64,000 bases of DNA from DASXUG01 sp964620425 (GTDB lineage Bacteria; Pseudomonadota; Gammaproteobacteria; Burkholderiales; Methylophilaceae): positions 1 through 64,000 of the forward strand of contig CAZUGV010000010.1 in the NCBI GenBank assembly GCA_964620425.1, written 5' to 3'. Of the stretch, positions 26,745 to 35,589 are shown in pieces. The first letter of the stretch is position 1. Every line of letters begins with the position of its first letter. The translations under genes and the position numbers were made by a program. The notes beneath the pieces were generated by a model. That model searched no databases, was not told the origin of the DNA, and worked only from the letters and a program-made list of their open reading frames with translations.

Positions 26745-27776
26745 ATGAAAGCTATCGCCTACTACACAAACCAAGCCATTTCTGCCGAAGATGCGCTGGT
26801 TGATATTGAGTTACCAACTCCGCAACCCACTGAGCATGATGTATTGGTGGAAGTTAAAGCAATAGCGGTAAACCCTGTCGACACCAAAGTACGCCGTAAC
26901 TCAGCGCCACCAGATGGTCAGCCAAAGGTGCTGGGTTGGGATGCAACTGGGGTGGTGGTTGCGGTGGGTAGCCAAGTCACCTTACTTAAGGTGGGCGATG
27001 AGGTTTGGTATGCGGGCGACATTTCCAGAGCAGGCTGCAACAGCCAATTTCAATTAGTAGATGAACGCATCGTCGGCTTAAAACCCAAGACTTTAGACTT
27101 TGCTAGCGCAGCAGCTTTACCACTGACAGCATTAACGGCTTATGAGTTATTGTTTGATCGACTCACCATTCCTAAAAGATCTCAACACAACAATAATAAT
27201 GAAAAGCCTGCACTATTAGTCATCGGTGCGGCTGGTGGCGTTGGTTCAATTTTAGTGCAACTTGCAGCGCAGTTGACTGATTTACGCGTGATCGGTACGG
27301 CATCACGCACGGAAAGCATGGCTTGGCTAAAACAGCTAGGTGCGCATGATGTAATCAACCACCAACACGCTATCTCGCAACAATTAGCTGAATTAAATTG
27401 CGCTGAGGTAGATTACGTCATTAGCCTCACCAACACGCACCAACACTTCGATGAGATTGTAAAATCCATCAAGCCACAGGGTAAATTCGCGTTGATTGAC
27501 GACCCAGAACTGTTCGACTTTAGGCAACTAAAACGTAAAAGCGTCTCTTTACATTGGGAGTTGATGTTTACCCGCTCACTTTTTAAAACGGCGGATATGA
27601 TTAAACAACACCATATTTTGACTGAAGTTGCGCATTTGGTGGAGCAAGGCTTGATTCAATCGACCGTTAACAACCATCTCGGCATCATCAACGCACACAA
27701 CCTGAAAAAAGCCCATGCTATGCTGGAAAGCGGAACGAGTATCGGCAAGATTGTGCTTGAAGGTTTTGAAAATTAA
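26745..27776 (+). CDS. MDR-family quinone/enone oxidoreductase
   Basis: A 343-residue medium-chain reductase of the zinc-independent QOR/ZADH1-like group. The N-terminal GroES-like domain is PTEHDVLVEVKAIAVNPVDTKVRR. The Rossmann motif is VIGAAGGVGSILVQLAAQ. No structural-zinc Cys cluster is seen. It should reduce quinones or enones with NADPH. It lies 30 bases after the SDR gene, with a GAAGAAAT ribosome site, and 15 bases before the DUF2798 gene. Confidence 0.9.
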   Translation: MKAIAYYTNQAISAEDALVDIELPTPQPTEHDVLVEVKAIAVNPVDTKVRRNSAPPDGQPKVLGWDATGVVVAVGSQVTLLKVGDEVWYAGDISRAGCNSQFQLVDERIVGLKPKTLDFASAAALPLTALTAYELLFDRLTIPKRSQHNNNNEKPALLVIGAAGGVGSILVQLAAQLTDLRVIGTASRTESMAWLKQLGAHDVINHQHAISQQLAELNCAEVDYVISLTNTHQHFDEIVKSIKPQGKFALIDDPELFDFRQLKRKSVSLHWELMFTRSLFKTADMIKQHHILTEVAHLVEQGLIQSTVNNHLGIINAHNLKKAHAMLESGTSIGKIVLEGFEN

Positions 27777-27791
27777 CGAAAAAGAAGTGCA

Positions 27792-28016
27792 ATGAAAATC
27801 CCAAAAAAATACAGCACTTTCCTATTTGCACTTGTCATGTCACTGCTGATGGCAACCTTGATGACAGGCATCGTCACCTTAAAACTCACAGGGTTTACTT
27901 CTGGCTTTTTTACGCGCTGGCTTCATGCATTTTTAACCGCATGGCCGATTGCGTTTCCATCTATATTTTTTATTTCGCCCATCGCTAGAAAAGTTGTCGC
28001 GAAATTAACTGATTAA
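27792..28016 (+). CDS. DUF2798 small membrane protein
   Basis: A 74-residue inner-membrane protein with two predicted helices (FLFALVMSLLMATLMTGIVTL and WLHAFLTAWPIAFPSIFFIS). This matches the DUF2798 pattern of two short hydrophobic repeats. The function is unknown. It is the last gene of the SDR-MDR operon and convergent with the MFS gene, only 3 bases apart. Confidence 0.8.
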   Translation: MKIPKKYSTFLFALVMSLLMATLMTGIVTLKLTGFTSGFFTRWLHAFLTAWPIAFPSIFFISPIARKVVAKLTD

Positions 28017-28019
28017 ATC

Positions 28020-29189
28020 TTAACCAAACATGCCGCCACCTTGCGGCATTTTATTTAGCTTTAAGCCAAACAAAATAATCACAAAACCAAGCAACGGGAA
28101 AATCGCTGCGAGTGAAAACGTCATCGCGCCGCCCCAATATTGCAGCGCATAACCGCCCAACACCCCGCCTATCGTGCCGCCCACGCCATACGCCACGCTG
28201 TTATAAAGCGCCTGCCCTTTTGCTTGGTGTCTGCCATTAAAAAACTGGGCGACCACTTCTACCGAAGCCGCATGAAAGCTACCAAAAGTTGCCGCGTGTA
28301 AGGTTTGCGCAATCACGAGTAAGACCATGCTATCCACCGCCACGCCAATTAAACTAAAGCGCATCACCGCCAACACTAGGCTAATCAGCATAATGTTTTT
28401 CAAACTACAGCGCTGCATGATTTTCGGCATCAACATAAAAATGCCGATTTCGCAGATCACGCCCACCGCCCAAAGCAGCCCTATCGTACCTTTGCTATAA
28501 CCGTGGCTGGAAAGGTAAATCGAGTAAAAGTTATACAGCACGCCATGCGCCGTCACCATGCATGAACAACCAATCAACAAGGCAATCACAGTCGGTTGTT
28601 TGATGATTTTCCAGACTGAAAAATGGTCATGTTCATGTGGCGCGATTTCGGCTTCTGGTAATTTAAACGTGAGTAAAAACAAGGTAATTTGCACCGCCAG
28701 CAAAAACCACAACAGGCTTTGAATCCCCGCTAAATCAATCACAAACCCCAACACCACCGAAGCGACAATAAACCCGAGCGAACCCCACATACGAATGCGG
28801 CTGTAATGCCCATTTGTCGTTGCCAAATGCGCTAAAGTGAGCGATTCTGAAAGCGGCAAGGTAGAACTGGTGAACAAACTCAACGCCGCCATCACCATAA
28901 ACAGCCAGAAAAACCCATGCGCCCAAAACACGGCGGTAAAGCCGATTAAGCCAAGCAATGCGGTTAAGCGTATCCACACCACCCGCTTTTTGGTGTGGTC
29001 TGCCAGCCAACCCCAAAAGTTAGGCGCAAAAATTCGGCTGATTTGAAACAAGGACATGAGAATGCCAATATCCGCCGCCGAGAACTGCTCAGACTGCAAA
29101 TACAATCCCCAATACGGCACAAACGCACCGACAAAGAAGTAGTAGATGAAGTAGAAACGGGATAGGTAGGTGTGTAGGGAGTGGGTCAA
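28020..29189 (-). CDS. MFS transporter (phenylpropionate permease/YcaD-like)
   Basis: A 389-residue, 12-helix major facilitator. It starts LSRFYFIYYFFVGAFVPYWGLYLQSEQFSAADIGILMSLFQ and carries the motif A-like loop GWLADHTKKRVVW. This resembles the HCAT/3-phenylpropionic acid transporter branch, common next to aroC in betaproteobacteria. No ATG fits: the frame is open from a TGA at 29238, and the likely start is TTG at 29189, with a weak ribosome site. The insertion of a cassette between aroC and this gene (29.5-29.9 kb) may have changed its upstream context. Confidence 0.88.
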   Translation of the reverse strand: MTHSLHTYLSRFYFIYYFFVGAFVPYWGLYLQSEQFSAADIGILMSLFQISRIFAPNFWGWLADHTKKRVVWIRLTALLGLIGFTAVFWAHGFFWLFMVMAALSLFTSSTLPLSESLTLAHLATTNGHYSRIRMWGSLGFIVASVVLGFVIDLAGIQSLLWFLLAVQITLFLLTFKLPEAEIAPHEHDHFSVWKIIKQPTVIALLIGCSCMVTAHGVLYNFYSIYLSSHGYSKGTIGLLWAVGVICEIGIFMLMPKIMQRCSLKNIMLISLVLAVMRFSLIGVAVDSMVLLVIAQTLHAATFGSFHAASVEVVAQFFNGRHQAKGQALYNSVAYGVGGTIGGVLGGYALQYWGGAMTFSLAAIFPLLGFVIILFGLKLNKMPQGGGMFG

Positions 29190-29490
29190 ATTAGAGGTTG
29201 GTCTTTTAGTAATTGATAAAGAATGAGGAAACTTAAGTCATACTCAATAATCGATGATTCAAGTTTAAGATGGGAAGCCTAGTTCAAAATCACCAAACAT
29301 TGCAAACCTACCTTCATGTTTTCTTTCCAAAGCATTAAGCTGAGCCTAAATAATTGCATCGCCAAAAATCAGTATCAATTTCAATAGGTTTATAAATTTC
29401 TATAACGACAGGATATTTTCGACCAGTATCAAAAATAAAATCTAAGGTACTGAATTCAATCGCATCTATTTGATTGTTAATTATACTACC
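29190..29490 (-). pseudogene. Region with ORF remnant (DUF6968-like fragment) between MFS gene and attC
   Basis: On the minus strand an open stretch from about 29486 to 29335 encodes DAIEFSTLDFIFDTG, then VVIEIYKPIEIDTDFWRCNY. This is a plausible small-protein core resembling the DUF6968 pattern, but it has no start codon of its own. The only ATG in frame (29571) would require reading backwards through the cassette gene's 3' end and attC in another frame. I treat it as the decapitated remainder of a former cassette or resident gene. The 29190-29334 part shows nothing clear. Confidence 0.4.
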
Positions 29491-29532
29491 CTTAACTTTT
29501 GAATTAAGCGTCCCGCTTGATGGTGGTGTTAG
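29491..29532 (-). repeat. Shortened attC site of a lone integron cassette
   Basis: Outer ends CTTAACTTTTGAATTAA and GCGTCCCGCTTGATGG with GTTAG correspond to the two halves of the attC sites at 62-63.6 kb. Compare the site at 63089-63144, which has CCAACGTTTGAATTAAGGGG and GCGTCCCGCTTGAATG. The central hairpin tip, about 13-14 bases, is missing. The 42-base remnant overlaps the stop codon of the gene upstream. Confidence 0.75.
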
Positions 29533-29935
29533 AGCATGGTAAAAATTTCCACCACACATACGAAGACCCAATCAACACCATACATAGAAATGCTGCTAAA
29601 AAAAGTGAGGTTTCAAACTGCAATCCTACAATAAAAAAATAACTTAATGCACATACTGAGAGGATCATACATGCAAAAGCAATAACCCAGAATTTATGTG
29701 GACGCCATTTTTGTGAAGCATAAGTAATTGGAACGCTTACCAATATTGAAGCAAGTGCTAAGTATGGAGCAACAAAAAAAGTAACTAAGCCAGCCCCACG
29801 AACTGCTCCATCGATTGAGGGATCCTCCATTGATGATAGCCAAACACCAACAGCAAACCAAGGCAGGGCTATCAAAATTCCAACACTAGCTGAGAATGCC
29901 AGTGCAGCTCGCAGGATATTTTTATGAGAGTACAT
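29504..29935 (-). CDS. Integron-cassette membrane protein downstream of aroC
   Basis: A 143-residue protein with four predicted membrane helices (about 8-30, 48-70, 82-104, 108-130). It has no recognised family. It ends SNTTIKRDA, the tail produced when a cassette ORF reads into an attC. The same ending type (NPSFKRDA) occurs in the cassette gene at 63116-63523. I chose the ATG at 29935, which has an AGGGG ribosome site; the longer ORF start at 29965 lies inside aroC. Upstream, GTTAGGG at the aroC stop looks like the insertion core. The function is unknown. Confidence 0.75.
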   Translation of the reverse strand: MYSHKNILRAALAFSASVGILIALPWFAVGVWLSSMEDPSIDGAVRGAGLVTFFVAPYLALASILVSVPITYASQKWRPHKFWVIAFACMILSVCALSYFFIVGLQFETSLFLAAFLCMVLIGSSYVWWKFLPCSNTTIKRDA

Positions 29936-29942
29936 AATTCCC

Positions 29943-31037
29943 CTAACTAATTCTCGGCGTCCCACTTACCACATCCGCATTCTGCCCACGATGACGCAAG
30001 GCATGGTCAATTAACACCAACGCCAACATCGCTTCCACAATCGGGGTGGCGCGGATACCTACGCAGGGGTCGTGGCGGCCTGTGGTTTGCATCATCACGG
30101 GGTCGCCCGCTTTATCAATAGAGTTGCGTTCTTGCGGGATACTTGAAGTCGGCTTAAATGCGACATTGACCACAATATTTTGCCCGCTGGAAATACCGCC
30201 TAAAATGCCACCCGCATGATTAGTAGCAAAGCCTTGTGGGGTGAGTTCATCAGAATGTACGCTGCCTTTTTGCGCAACAGAGGCAAAACCTTCGCCAATT
30301 TCCACGCCTTTGACGGCATTGATGCCCATCATGGCGTAGGCGATTTCTGCATCTAAACGGTCAAAAATCGGCTCGCCCAAACCGACTGGCACGTGCTCTG
30401 CCACCACGGTGATTTTTGCGCCAACGGAATCGCGCTGTGAGCGTATCTCATCCAAATAGGCTTCTAGCTTGGGCATGATTTCCATATTGGGCGAAAACAG
30501 TTTGTTTTCTGGGTCATTCAAGCTATCCCAACTTTGAAACGGAATTTCAATCTCGCCCAATTGGCTTAAGTAGCCGCGAATTACAATGCCGTATTTTTGC
30601 TTGAGCCATTTTTTGGCAATCGCGCCCGCCGCCACGCGCACTGCGGTTTCGCGCGCGCTGGAGCGACCACCACCGCGATAATCGCGTATGCCGTATTTTT
30701 GTTCGTAGGTGTAATCCGCATGACCGGGACGGAAGGTGTTCATGATTTTGCTGTAATCTTGGCTGCGTTGGTCGGTGTTGCGTATCAACAAACCAATCGG
30801 CGCGCCTGTGGTTTTGCCTTCAAACACACCCGATAAAATCTCAACCATATCCGCCTCATTACGCTGCGTCACATGGCGTGAGGTGCCAGGTTTACGACGA
30901 TCTAAATCAATCTGTAAATCTTCCGCACACAATTCCATGCCCGGTGGGCAGCCATCGACCACGCCGCCTATCGCTGCGCCATGGGATTCACCAAATGATG
31001 TGAGCGTAAATAAAGTACCGAAGGTATTGCCAGACAT
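29943..31037 (-). CDS. aroC: Chorismate synthase
   Basis: A 364-residue FMN-dependent enzyme that converts EPSP to chorismate, the last shikimate step. The N-terminus is SGNTFGTLFTLTSFGESHGAAIGGVVDGCPPG, and RPGHADYTYEQKYGIRDYRGGGRSSARETAVRVAAGA is a signature. The start at 31037 fits the family; an ATG at 31076 adds 13 foreign residues. The last codons end ...GTPRIS. The stop TAG lies in a GTTAG core where a cassette appears inserted, so the natural C-terminal codons may have been slightly changed. Confidence 0.97.
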   Translation of the reverse strand: MSGNTFGTLFTLTSFGESHGAAIGGVVDGCPPGMELCAEDLQIDLDRRKPGTSRHVTQRNEADMVEILSGVFEGKTTGAPIGLLIRNTDQRSQDYSKIMNTFRPGHADYTYEQKYGIRDYRGGGRSSARETAVRVAAGAIAKKWLKQKYGIVIRGYLSQLGEIEIPFQSWDSLNDPENKLFSPNMEIMPKLEAYLDEIRSQRDSVGAKITVVAEHVPVGLGEPIFDRLDAEIAYAMMGINAVKGVEIGEGFASVAQKGSVHSDELTPQGFATNHAGGILGGISSGQNIVVNVAFKPTSSIPQERNSIDKAGDPVMMQTTGRHDPCVGIRATPIVEAMLALVLIDHALRHRGQNADVVSGTPRIS

Positions 31038-31174
31038 GGGAAATCTCGAGTGTTTGAATGATAGAGATTTTACCACAAGGACAAGTGGGCGATATAACTC
31101 GCTATTGGTGCACTATAAGGCTCACTACCTAAACACGCCCAATAATCAGACCATTACACTTCGATGACAAAACA

Positions 31175-31206
31175 TTAGGCTCACACTCACTTTCTTGTGA
31201 GCCTAA
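31175..31206. repeat. Inverted repeat upstream of the M48 protease gene
   Basis: An 11-bp perfect stem (TTAGGCTCACA / TGTGAGCCTAA) with a 10-base loop, 62 bases before the M48 protease start. There is no good U-tract on either strand in the right place, so the role (operator or weak terminator) is open. Confidence 0.4.
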
Positions 31207-31267
31207 AAAATTTCAAATAGAATGCAGTAGCAATAAAAAAACCAACGACTACTCTTGAGGAAAATAC

Positions 31268-32248
31268 ATGAACCAAGAAATAAACCAAACTGCTCTCAGT
31301 TACAAAAATGAACCAACTCTATTTAAAATAAAATTTGTCATTTCATTAATTTTTTGGCTTGTTTTAGTTGTTGGCACAATTGGCATCGCGTTATTTTATA
31401 TGCTCATGTTTTACGTCATGTACCTATTCGCACAATCAGCCTTAATTTCTCATTTAAAAGGGAATGCTATTAAAGTATCGGCTGAGCAATTTCCAGACAT
31501 TTACCACGCACACGTTCAGTGCTGCAAAAAATTAGAGATGGATACCCAACCAGATATTTATTTACTAAATGGAGGGGGAATATTAAATGCATTCGCCACT
31601 TCATTTTTGGGGCGTAATTTTGTAGTGCTGTACTCCAACCTAGTAGACGCAATGGAGTCACACCCTGATGCTATTAACTTTTACTTAGGTCATGAACTAG
31701 GACACATCAAGAGAAAACATATTAAGTGGGGTGCATTTTTAGCGCCTGCTAGTATCTTGCCTTTGCTAGGATCAGCTTATTCACGCGCACACGAATACAC
31801 ATGCGATCTGCATGGTCGCGCATGTTGTGACAACCCTGAGAGCGCTCTATTTGGTCTAGTTGCACTTGCCGTTGGAGATAAGCGCTGGAAACAAATCAAT
31901 ATTAATGAATATCTAACCCAAGCAAATCAATCTAGCGACTTTTGGATGTCGTTCCATGAACTCACTGCAGATTATCCATGGCTAGTAAAACGTGCAGCGA
32001 GGATACAACAACCACTTTATAAAGCGCCTTCTCGCAATATCTTTGCAGGTATTTTAGCTTTATTTGTACCTAGAATGGGCGCAGGAGCAGGCGGCGGCAT
32101 TTTGGTGTCAGTTGCCATCATTGGAATTTTGGCCGCAATTGCTATCCCAGCATACAAAGATTACCAAAATCGCGCACAAATGGCGCAGCATATGTCTGAA
32201 CTCTATCAGCAAAATTCATCCGAACTTGGCGAACCAGCCGCCCAGTAA
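31268..32248 (+). CDS. M48-family membrane metalloprotease with pilin-like C-terminal helix
   Basis: A 326-residue protein. One or two N-terminal membrane helices (about 22-58) precede an M48 peptidase domain. The zinc site HELGH is at about 142-146, and a third ligand is probably the Glu in AHEYTCDLHGRACC (about 175). It is HtpX/Ste24-like. The C-terminus contains SVAIIGILAAIAIPAYKDYQNRA (first 20 at about 281-300). This is strikingly like the hydrophobic stem of type IV pilins but lacks the prepilin leader and the FTLIE segment. It may act in membrane protein quality control; the target is unknown. It is monocistronic with a hairpin downstream. Confidence 0.85.
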   Translation: MNQEINQTALSYKNEPTLFKIKFVISLIFWLVLVVGTIGIALFYMLMFYVMYLFAQSALISHLKGNAIKVSAEQFPDIYHAHVQCCKKLEMDTQPDIYLLNGGGILNAFATSFLGRNFVVLYSNLVDAMESHPDAINFYLGHELGHIKRKHIKWGAFLAPASILPLLGSAYSRAHEYTCDLHGRACCDNPESALFGLVALAVGDKRWKQININEYLTQANQSSDFWMSFHELTADYPWLVKRAARIQQPLYKAPSRNIFAGILALFVPRMGAGAGGGILVSVAIIGILAAIAIPAYKDYQNRAQMAQHMSELYQQNSSELGEPAAQ

Positions 32249-32261
32249 GAAACTCCATAGC

Positions 32262-32298
32262 GCCATGGCGTACCATTAAAAAATTGGTACGCCATGGC
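32262..32298 (+). terminator. Hairpin after the M48 gene
   Basis: A perfect 14-bp stem (GCCATGGCGTACCA / TGGTACGCCATGGC) with an A-rich 9-base loop, 13 bases after the stop codon. There is only a weak U-tract, so termination may be inefficient or the element may have another role. Confidence 0.55.
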
Positions 32299-32354
32299 AA
32301 ATCACACTCCTTCACATAAAACGCAACAGCAAAGCAAATCCACGCGCTTCAAGG

Positions 32355-32360
32355 TATAAT
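32355..32360 (+). promoter_or_regulatory. Possible -10 element of the leuS operon
   Basis: A perfect TATAAT lies 33 bases before the leuS ATG. No recognisable -35 at 16-18 bases upstream. It is the best -10 candidate for the leuS-lptE-holA transcript. Confidence 0.35.
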
Positions 32361-32393
32361 TTGGGATATTCTTAACTATAGAAATTTAGCCTC

Positions 32394-35012
32394 ATGCAAC
32401 AGCAATACCCTTTCCGTGAAATCGAATCCGCCGCCCAACAAGCTTGGGATAATCAGCAATCGTTTAAAGCTGAAGCGACTTCAGATAAGCCAAAATACTA
32501 CTGCCTCTCGATGTTCCCCTACCCTAGTGGCAAGCTGCATATGGGGCATGTGCGCAACTATACGATTGGCGATGTTTTAAGCCGTTATCACCATATGAAG
32601 GGCTTTAACGTATTGCAGCCCATGGGTTGGGATGCGTTTGGCTTGCCTGCAGAAAACGCGGCGATTCAAAACAATGTACCGCCTGCAAAATGGACATTTG
32701 AGAACATTGCTTACATGCGCAAGCAATTGAAATCACTCGGATTTGCGATTGATTGGTCACGCGAATTGGCGACTTGCCAACCTGAATATTACAAATGGAA
32801 CCAATGGCTGTTCTTGCGCATGCTGGAAAAAGGCATTGCCTACAAAAAAACCCAAGTGGTGAATTGGGACCCTGTCGATCAAACCGTATTGGCCAACGAG
32901 CAAGTGATAGATGGTCGCGGTTGGCGCACGGGCGCGTTGGTGGAAAAACGCGAGATTCCAGGCTATTACTTCAACATCACAGGCTACGCGCAACAACTGT
33001 TAGATGATTTGGATAAATTGCCAGGCTGGCCTGAGCGCGTGAAAACCATGCAAGCCAACTGGATAGGCAAAAGCGTGGGTGTGCGCTTTGCCTTTACCCA
33101 TGACATTAAAAACAACGATGGCGCTTTAATTGACGATGGCAAACTTTGGGTATTTACCACCCGTGCCGACACCATCATGGGCGTGACCTTCTGTGCGGTG
33201 GCCGCAGAACACCCATTAGCCACACATGCCGCGCAGAACAACCCGAAACTGCAAGCCTTTATCGAAAAATGCAAGCAAGGCTCGGTGATGGAAGCCGATA
33301 TGGCGACCATGGAAAAAGAAGGTGAGCCGACTGGTCTTTTTGTTACACACCCACTAACTAGCGAGCAAGTGCCAGTGTGGGTGGGCAATTATGTGTTGAT
33401 GACCTACGGCGAAGGTGCGGTAATGGCCGTGCCCGCGCATGATGAGCGTGATTTTGGGTTTGCTAAAAAATATAACTTGCCGATTAAACAGGTAATTAGC
33501 ATTGCCAACGAAGCATTTGCAGACGCGACTTGGCAAGAATGGTATGGCGACAAAACTCAAGGCGTATGCATCAGCTCAGGCAAATACGATGGCTTAAACT
33601 ACGAATCCGCCGTTGACGCTATCGCCGCCGACCTAAAAGCCAAAAACTTAGGCGATAAACAAATCAACTGGCGTTTACGCGACTGGGGTGTTTCGCGTCA
33701 ACGTTATTGGGGTTGTCCTATCCCGATTATTCACTGCGATACTTGCGGTGACGTACCCGTACCAGATGACCAATTGCCTGTGAAACTACCAGAAGATTGC
33801 GTGCCCGATGGCTCTGGCAACCCATTGAATAAATTAGACAGTTTTGTGAACTGCGACTGCCCAAAATGTGGCAAACCCGCCAAGCGCGAAACCGACACCA
33901 TGGATACTTTTGTTGATTCCAGCTGGTATTACTCACGCTACGCCAGCAGCTTTAAGTCGGATGCAATGGTAGACGAGCAAACCAATTACTGGATGCCTGT
34001 TGACCAGTATATCGGCGGCATTGAGCATGCGATTTTGCATCTGTTGTACTCGCGTTTTTGGAGCAAAGTGATGCGTGACCTTGGCTTGGTAAATTATGAC
34101 GAGCCGTTTGCCAACTTGCTGACACAAGGCATGGTGCTCAACCACATTTTCTCGCGCCGTACTGAAAAAGGCGGCATTGAATACTTTGCGCCTGAAGAAG
34201 TGGAATTAGTACATGATGAAAGCGGTAAAACCATTGGCGCAAACGCACTTAAAGATGGTATGCCTGTTGATTTTCAAGGCATGGGCACCATGTCAAAATC
34301 AAAACGCAATGGCGTTGATCCGCAATCCTTGATTGAAACCTACGGCGCAGATACCGCCCGCTTCTACATGATGTTTGCCGCGCCACCTGAGCAAACTTTG
34401 GAGTGGTCGGACAGCAGTGTGGAAGGCTCGCATCGTTTCTTGAAGCGTGTTTGGAACTTTGGTTATGCGTTAAGTACAGAAGCGCGTATTGAGCTCCCAA
34501 GCAAATTAAGTAGCGGCTTGGCAAGCGCAAGGCGTGAGATACACGTGGCGCTCAAGCAAGGTAGCCACGATTTAAACAAGCAACAATTTAACACCGTGGC
34601 TTCTGGCTGCATGAAGATGCTTAACGCATTGGAAAAAATGCAAAAAGAAGCCGAGCAAGGTTGGCAAGCAGTAGCGCAAGAAGGCTTTTCAATCTTGCTG
34701 CGCATGCTTTCGCCCATCGCCCCGCATATCGCTCAAACCTTGTGGAAAGAACTCGGCTACGGTGAAGACATCCTCAAAGCCGCTTGGCCTGAGCCTGTTG
34801 AAGCCGCGATGGTACAAGATGAGTTTGAGCTAGCAGTGCAAGTGAATGGTAAATTGCGCGGCACGATGATGGTGGGCAGCACCGCCAGCAAAGAATCTAT
34901 TGAACAACTTGCGCTAGCCCAGCATTTTGTACAAAAGTTTTTGGAAGATGGCGCAAGCGTGCGTAAAATCATTGTAGTACCCAATAAACTCGTCAACGTT
35001 GTGGTGGGATAA
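32394..35012 (+). CDS. leuS: Leucyl-tRNA synthetase
   Basis: An 872-residue class I synthetase. The HIGH-type motif HMGH is at 49-52 (PSGKLHMGHVRNYTIGD). The CP1 editing domain contains TTRADTIMGVTF and MAVPAHDERDF. A zinc-like CDTCGDVPVPDDQLP ... CPKCGK insertion is present. The KMSKS loop MSKSK is at about 633. The C-terminal anticodon domain ends VRKIIVVPNKLVNVVVG. Full length. It is the first gene of leuS-lptE-holA, an order conserved in proteobacteria. Confidence 0.98.
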   Translation: MQQQYPFREIESAAQQAWDNQQSFKAEATSDKPKYYCLSMFPYPSGKLHMGHVRNYTIGDVLSRYHHMKGFNVLQPMGWDAFGLPAENAAIQNNVPPAKWTFENIAYMRKQLKSLGFAIDWSRELATCQPEYYKWNQWLFLRMLEKGIAYKKTQVVNWDPVDQTVLANEQVIDGRGWRTGALVEKREIPGYYFNITGYAQQLLDDLDKLPGWPERVKTMQANWIGKSVGVRFAFTHDIKNNDGALIDDGKLWVFTTRADTIMGVTFCAVAAEHPLATHAAQNNPKLQAFIEKCKQGSVMEADMATMEKEGEPTGLFVTHPLTSEQVPVWVGNYVLMTYGEGAVMAVPAHDERDFGFAKKYNLPIKQVISIANEAFADATWQEWYGDKTQGVCISSGKYDGLNYESAVDAIAADLKAKNLGDKQINWRLRDWGVSRQRYWGCPIPIIHCDTCGDVPVPDDQLPVKLPEDCVPDGSGNPLNKLDSFVNCDCPKCGKPAKRETDTMDTFVDSSWYYSRYASSFKSDAMVDEQTNYWMPVDQYIGGIEHAILHLLYSRFWSKVMRDLGLVNYDEPFANLLTQGMVLNHIFSRRTEKGGIEYFAPEEVELVHDESGKTIGANALKDGMPVDFQGMGTMSKSKRNGVDPQSLIETYGADTARFYMMFAAPPEQTLEWSDSSVEGSHRFLKRVWNFGYALSTEARIELPSKLSSGLASARREIHVALKQGSHDLNKQQFNTVASGCMKMLNALEKMQKEAEQGWQAVAQEGFSILLRMLSPIAPHIAQTLWKELGYGEDILKAAWPEPVEAAMVQDEFELAVQVNGKLRGTMMVGSTASKESIEQLALAQHFVQKFLEDGASVRKIIVVPNKLVNVVVG

Positions 35013-35019
35013 AACACAC

Positions 35020-35586
35020 ATGAGAACTTTCCGCTTTGCAAAGCTTGGACTAATATTATTAGCACTAAGCATTGCCAGTTGTGGCTTTGAGCTACGCGGG
35101 CTTGGCGATTTATCCTTCAAAACCTTGTACATTCAAGGCTCTATGACCATTTCAAGAGCGTTAGTTAAATCACTTAAAACCAACGGCATCACTTTGGTGG
35201 ATCAGCCAGAGCAAGCAGACTTGATGATGGAATTGATTAGCGATGGCACAGAAAAACGGATTTTGTCTTTAAGCGGTGGCTCTGGTACGGTGCGCGAATT
35301 TGAGTTGTTTTATCGTGCAAACTACCGAATTAGAGACCAAAGCACACCATTGTGGGGTGAAGTGCAAACCATTGAAGCGCGTCGTGACTTTTCATACACG
35401 GACTCCGAACTACTCGCAAAACAGTATGAAGAACAATACCTGTACGAAGATATGCGCCAGGATGCAGTGCGCGAAATCATGCGTCGTTTAGTCGCACAAA
35501 AACCAAAAACTGGCATTAAAGCAAGCAATAAAACTGATGCTGACCCCAGCAATGAGGCCAGTTCCAAGTCTAACACCACACCATAA
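35020..35586 (+). CDS. lptE: LPS-assembly lipoprotein LptE
   Basis: A 188-residue outer-membrane lipoprotein that plugs the LptD barrel during LPS export. The signal ends in SIASC with the lipidated Cys21, then GFELRGLGDLSFKTLYIQG, the typical LptE start. The C-terminus is a hydrophilic Lys/Ser/Asn-rich tail. I chose the ATG at 35020 because it places the signal peptide correctly; the upstream ATG at 34999 is inside leuS. It lies 7 bases after leuS and 3 bases before holA. Confidence 0.93.
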   Translation: MRTFRFAKLGLILLALSIASCGFELRGLGDLSFKTLYIQGSMTISRALVKSLKTNGITLVDQPEQADLMMELISDGTEKRILSLSGGSGTVREFELFYRANYRIRDQSTPLWGEVQTIEARRDFSYTDSELLAKQYEEQYLYEDMRQDAVREIMRRLVAQKPKTGIKASNKTDADPSNEASSKSNTTP

Positions 35587-35589
35587 ACA

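Larger units (their letters stand above)
29491..29947 (-). mobile_element. Solitary integron gene cassette inserted at the aroC stop codon
   Basis: The unit runs from the GTTAGGG core (29941-29947), whose TAG is the aroC stop, through one small membrane-protein gene to an attC remnant at 29491-29532. No integrase or other attC is nearby. The orientation equals that of the array at 61.6-64 kb. I infer an IntI-mediated insertion into a secondary site, or the last survivor of an older array. Confidence 0.65.
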
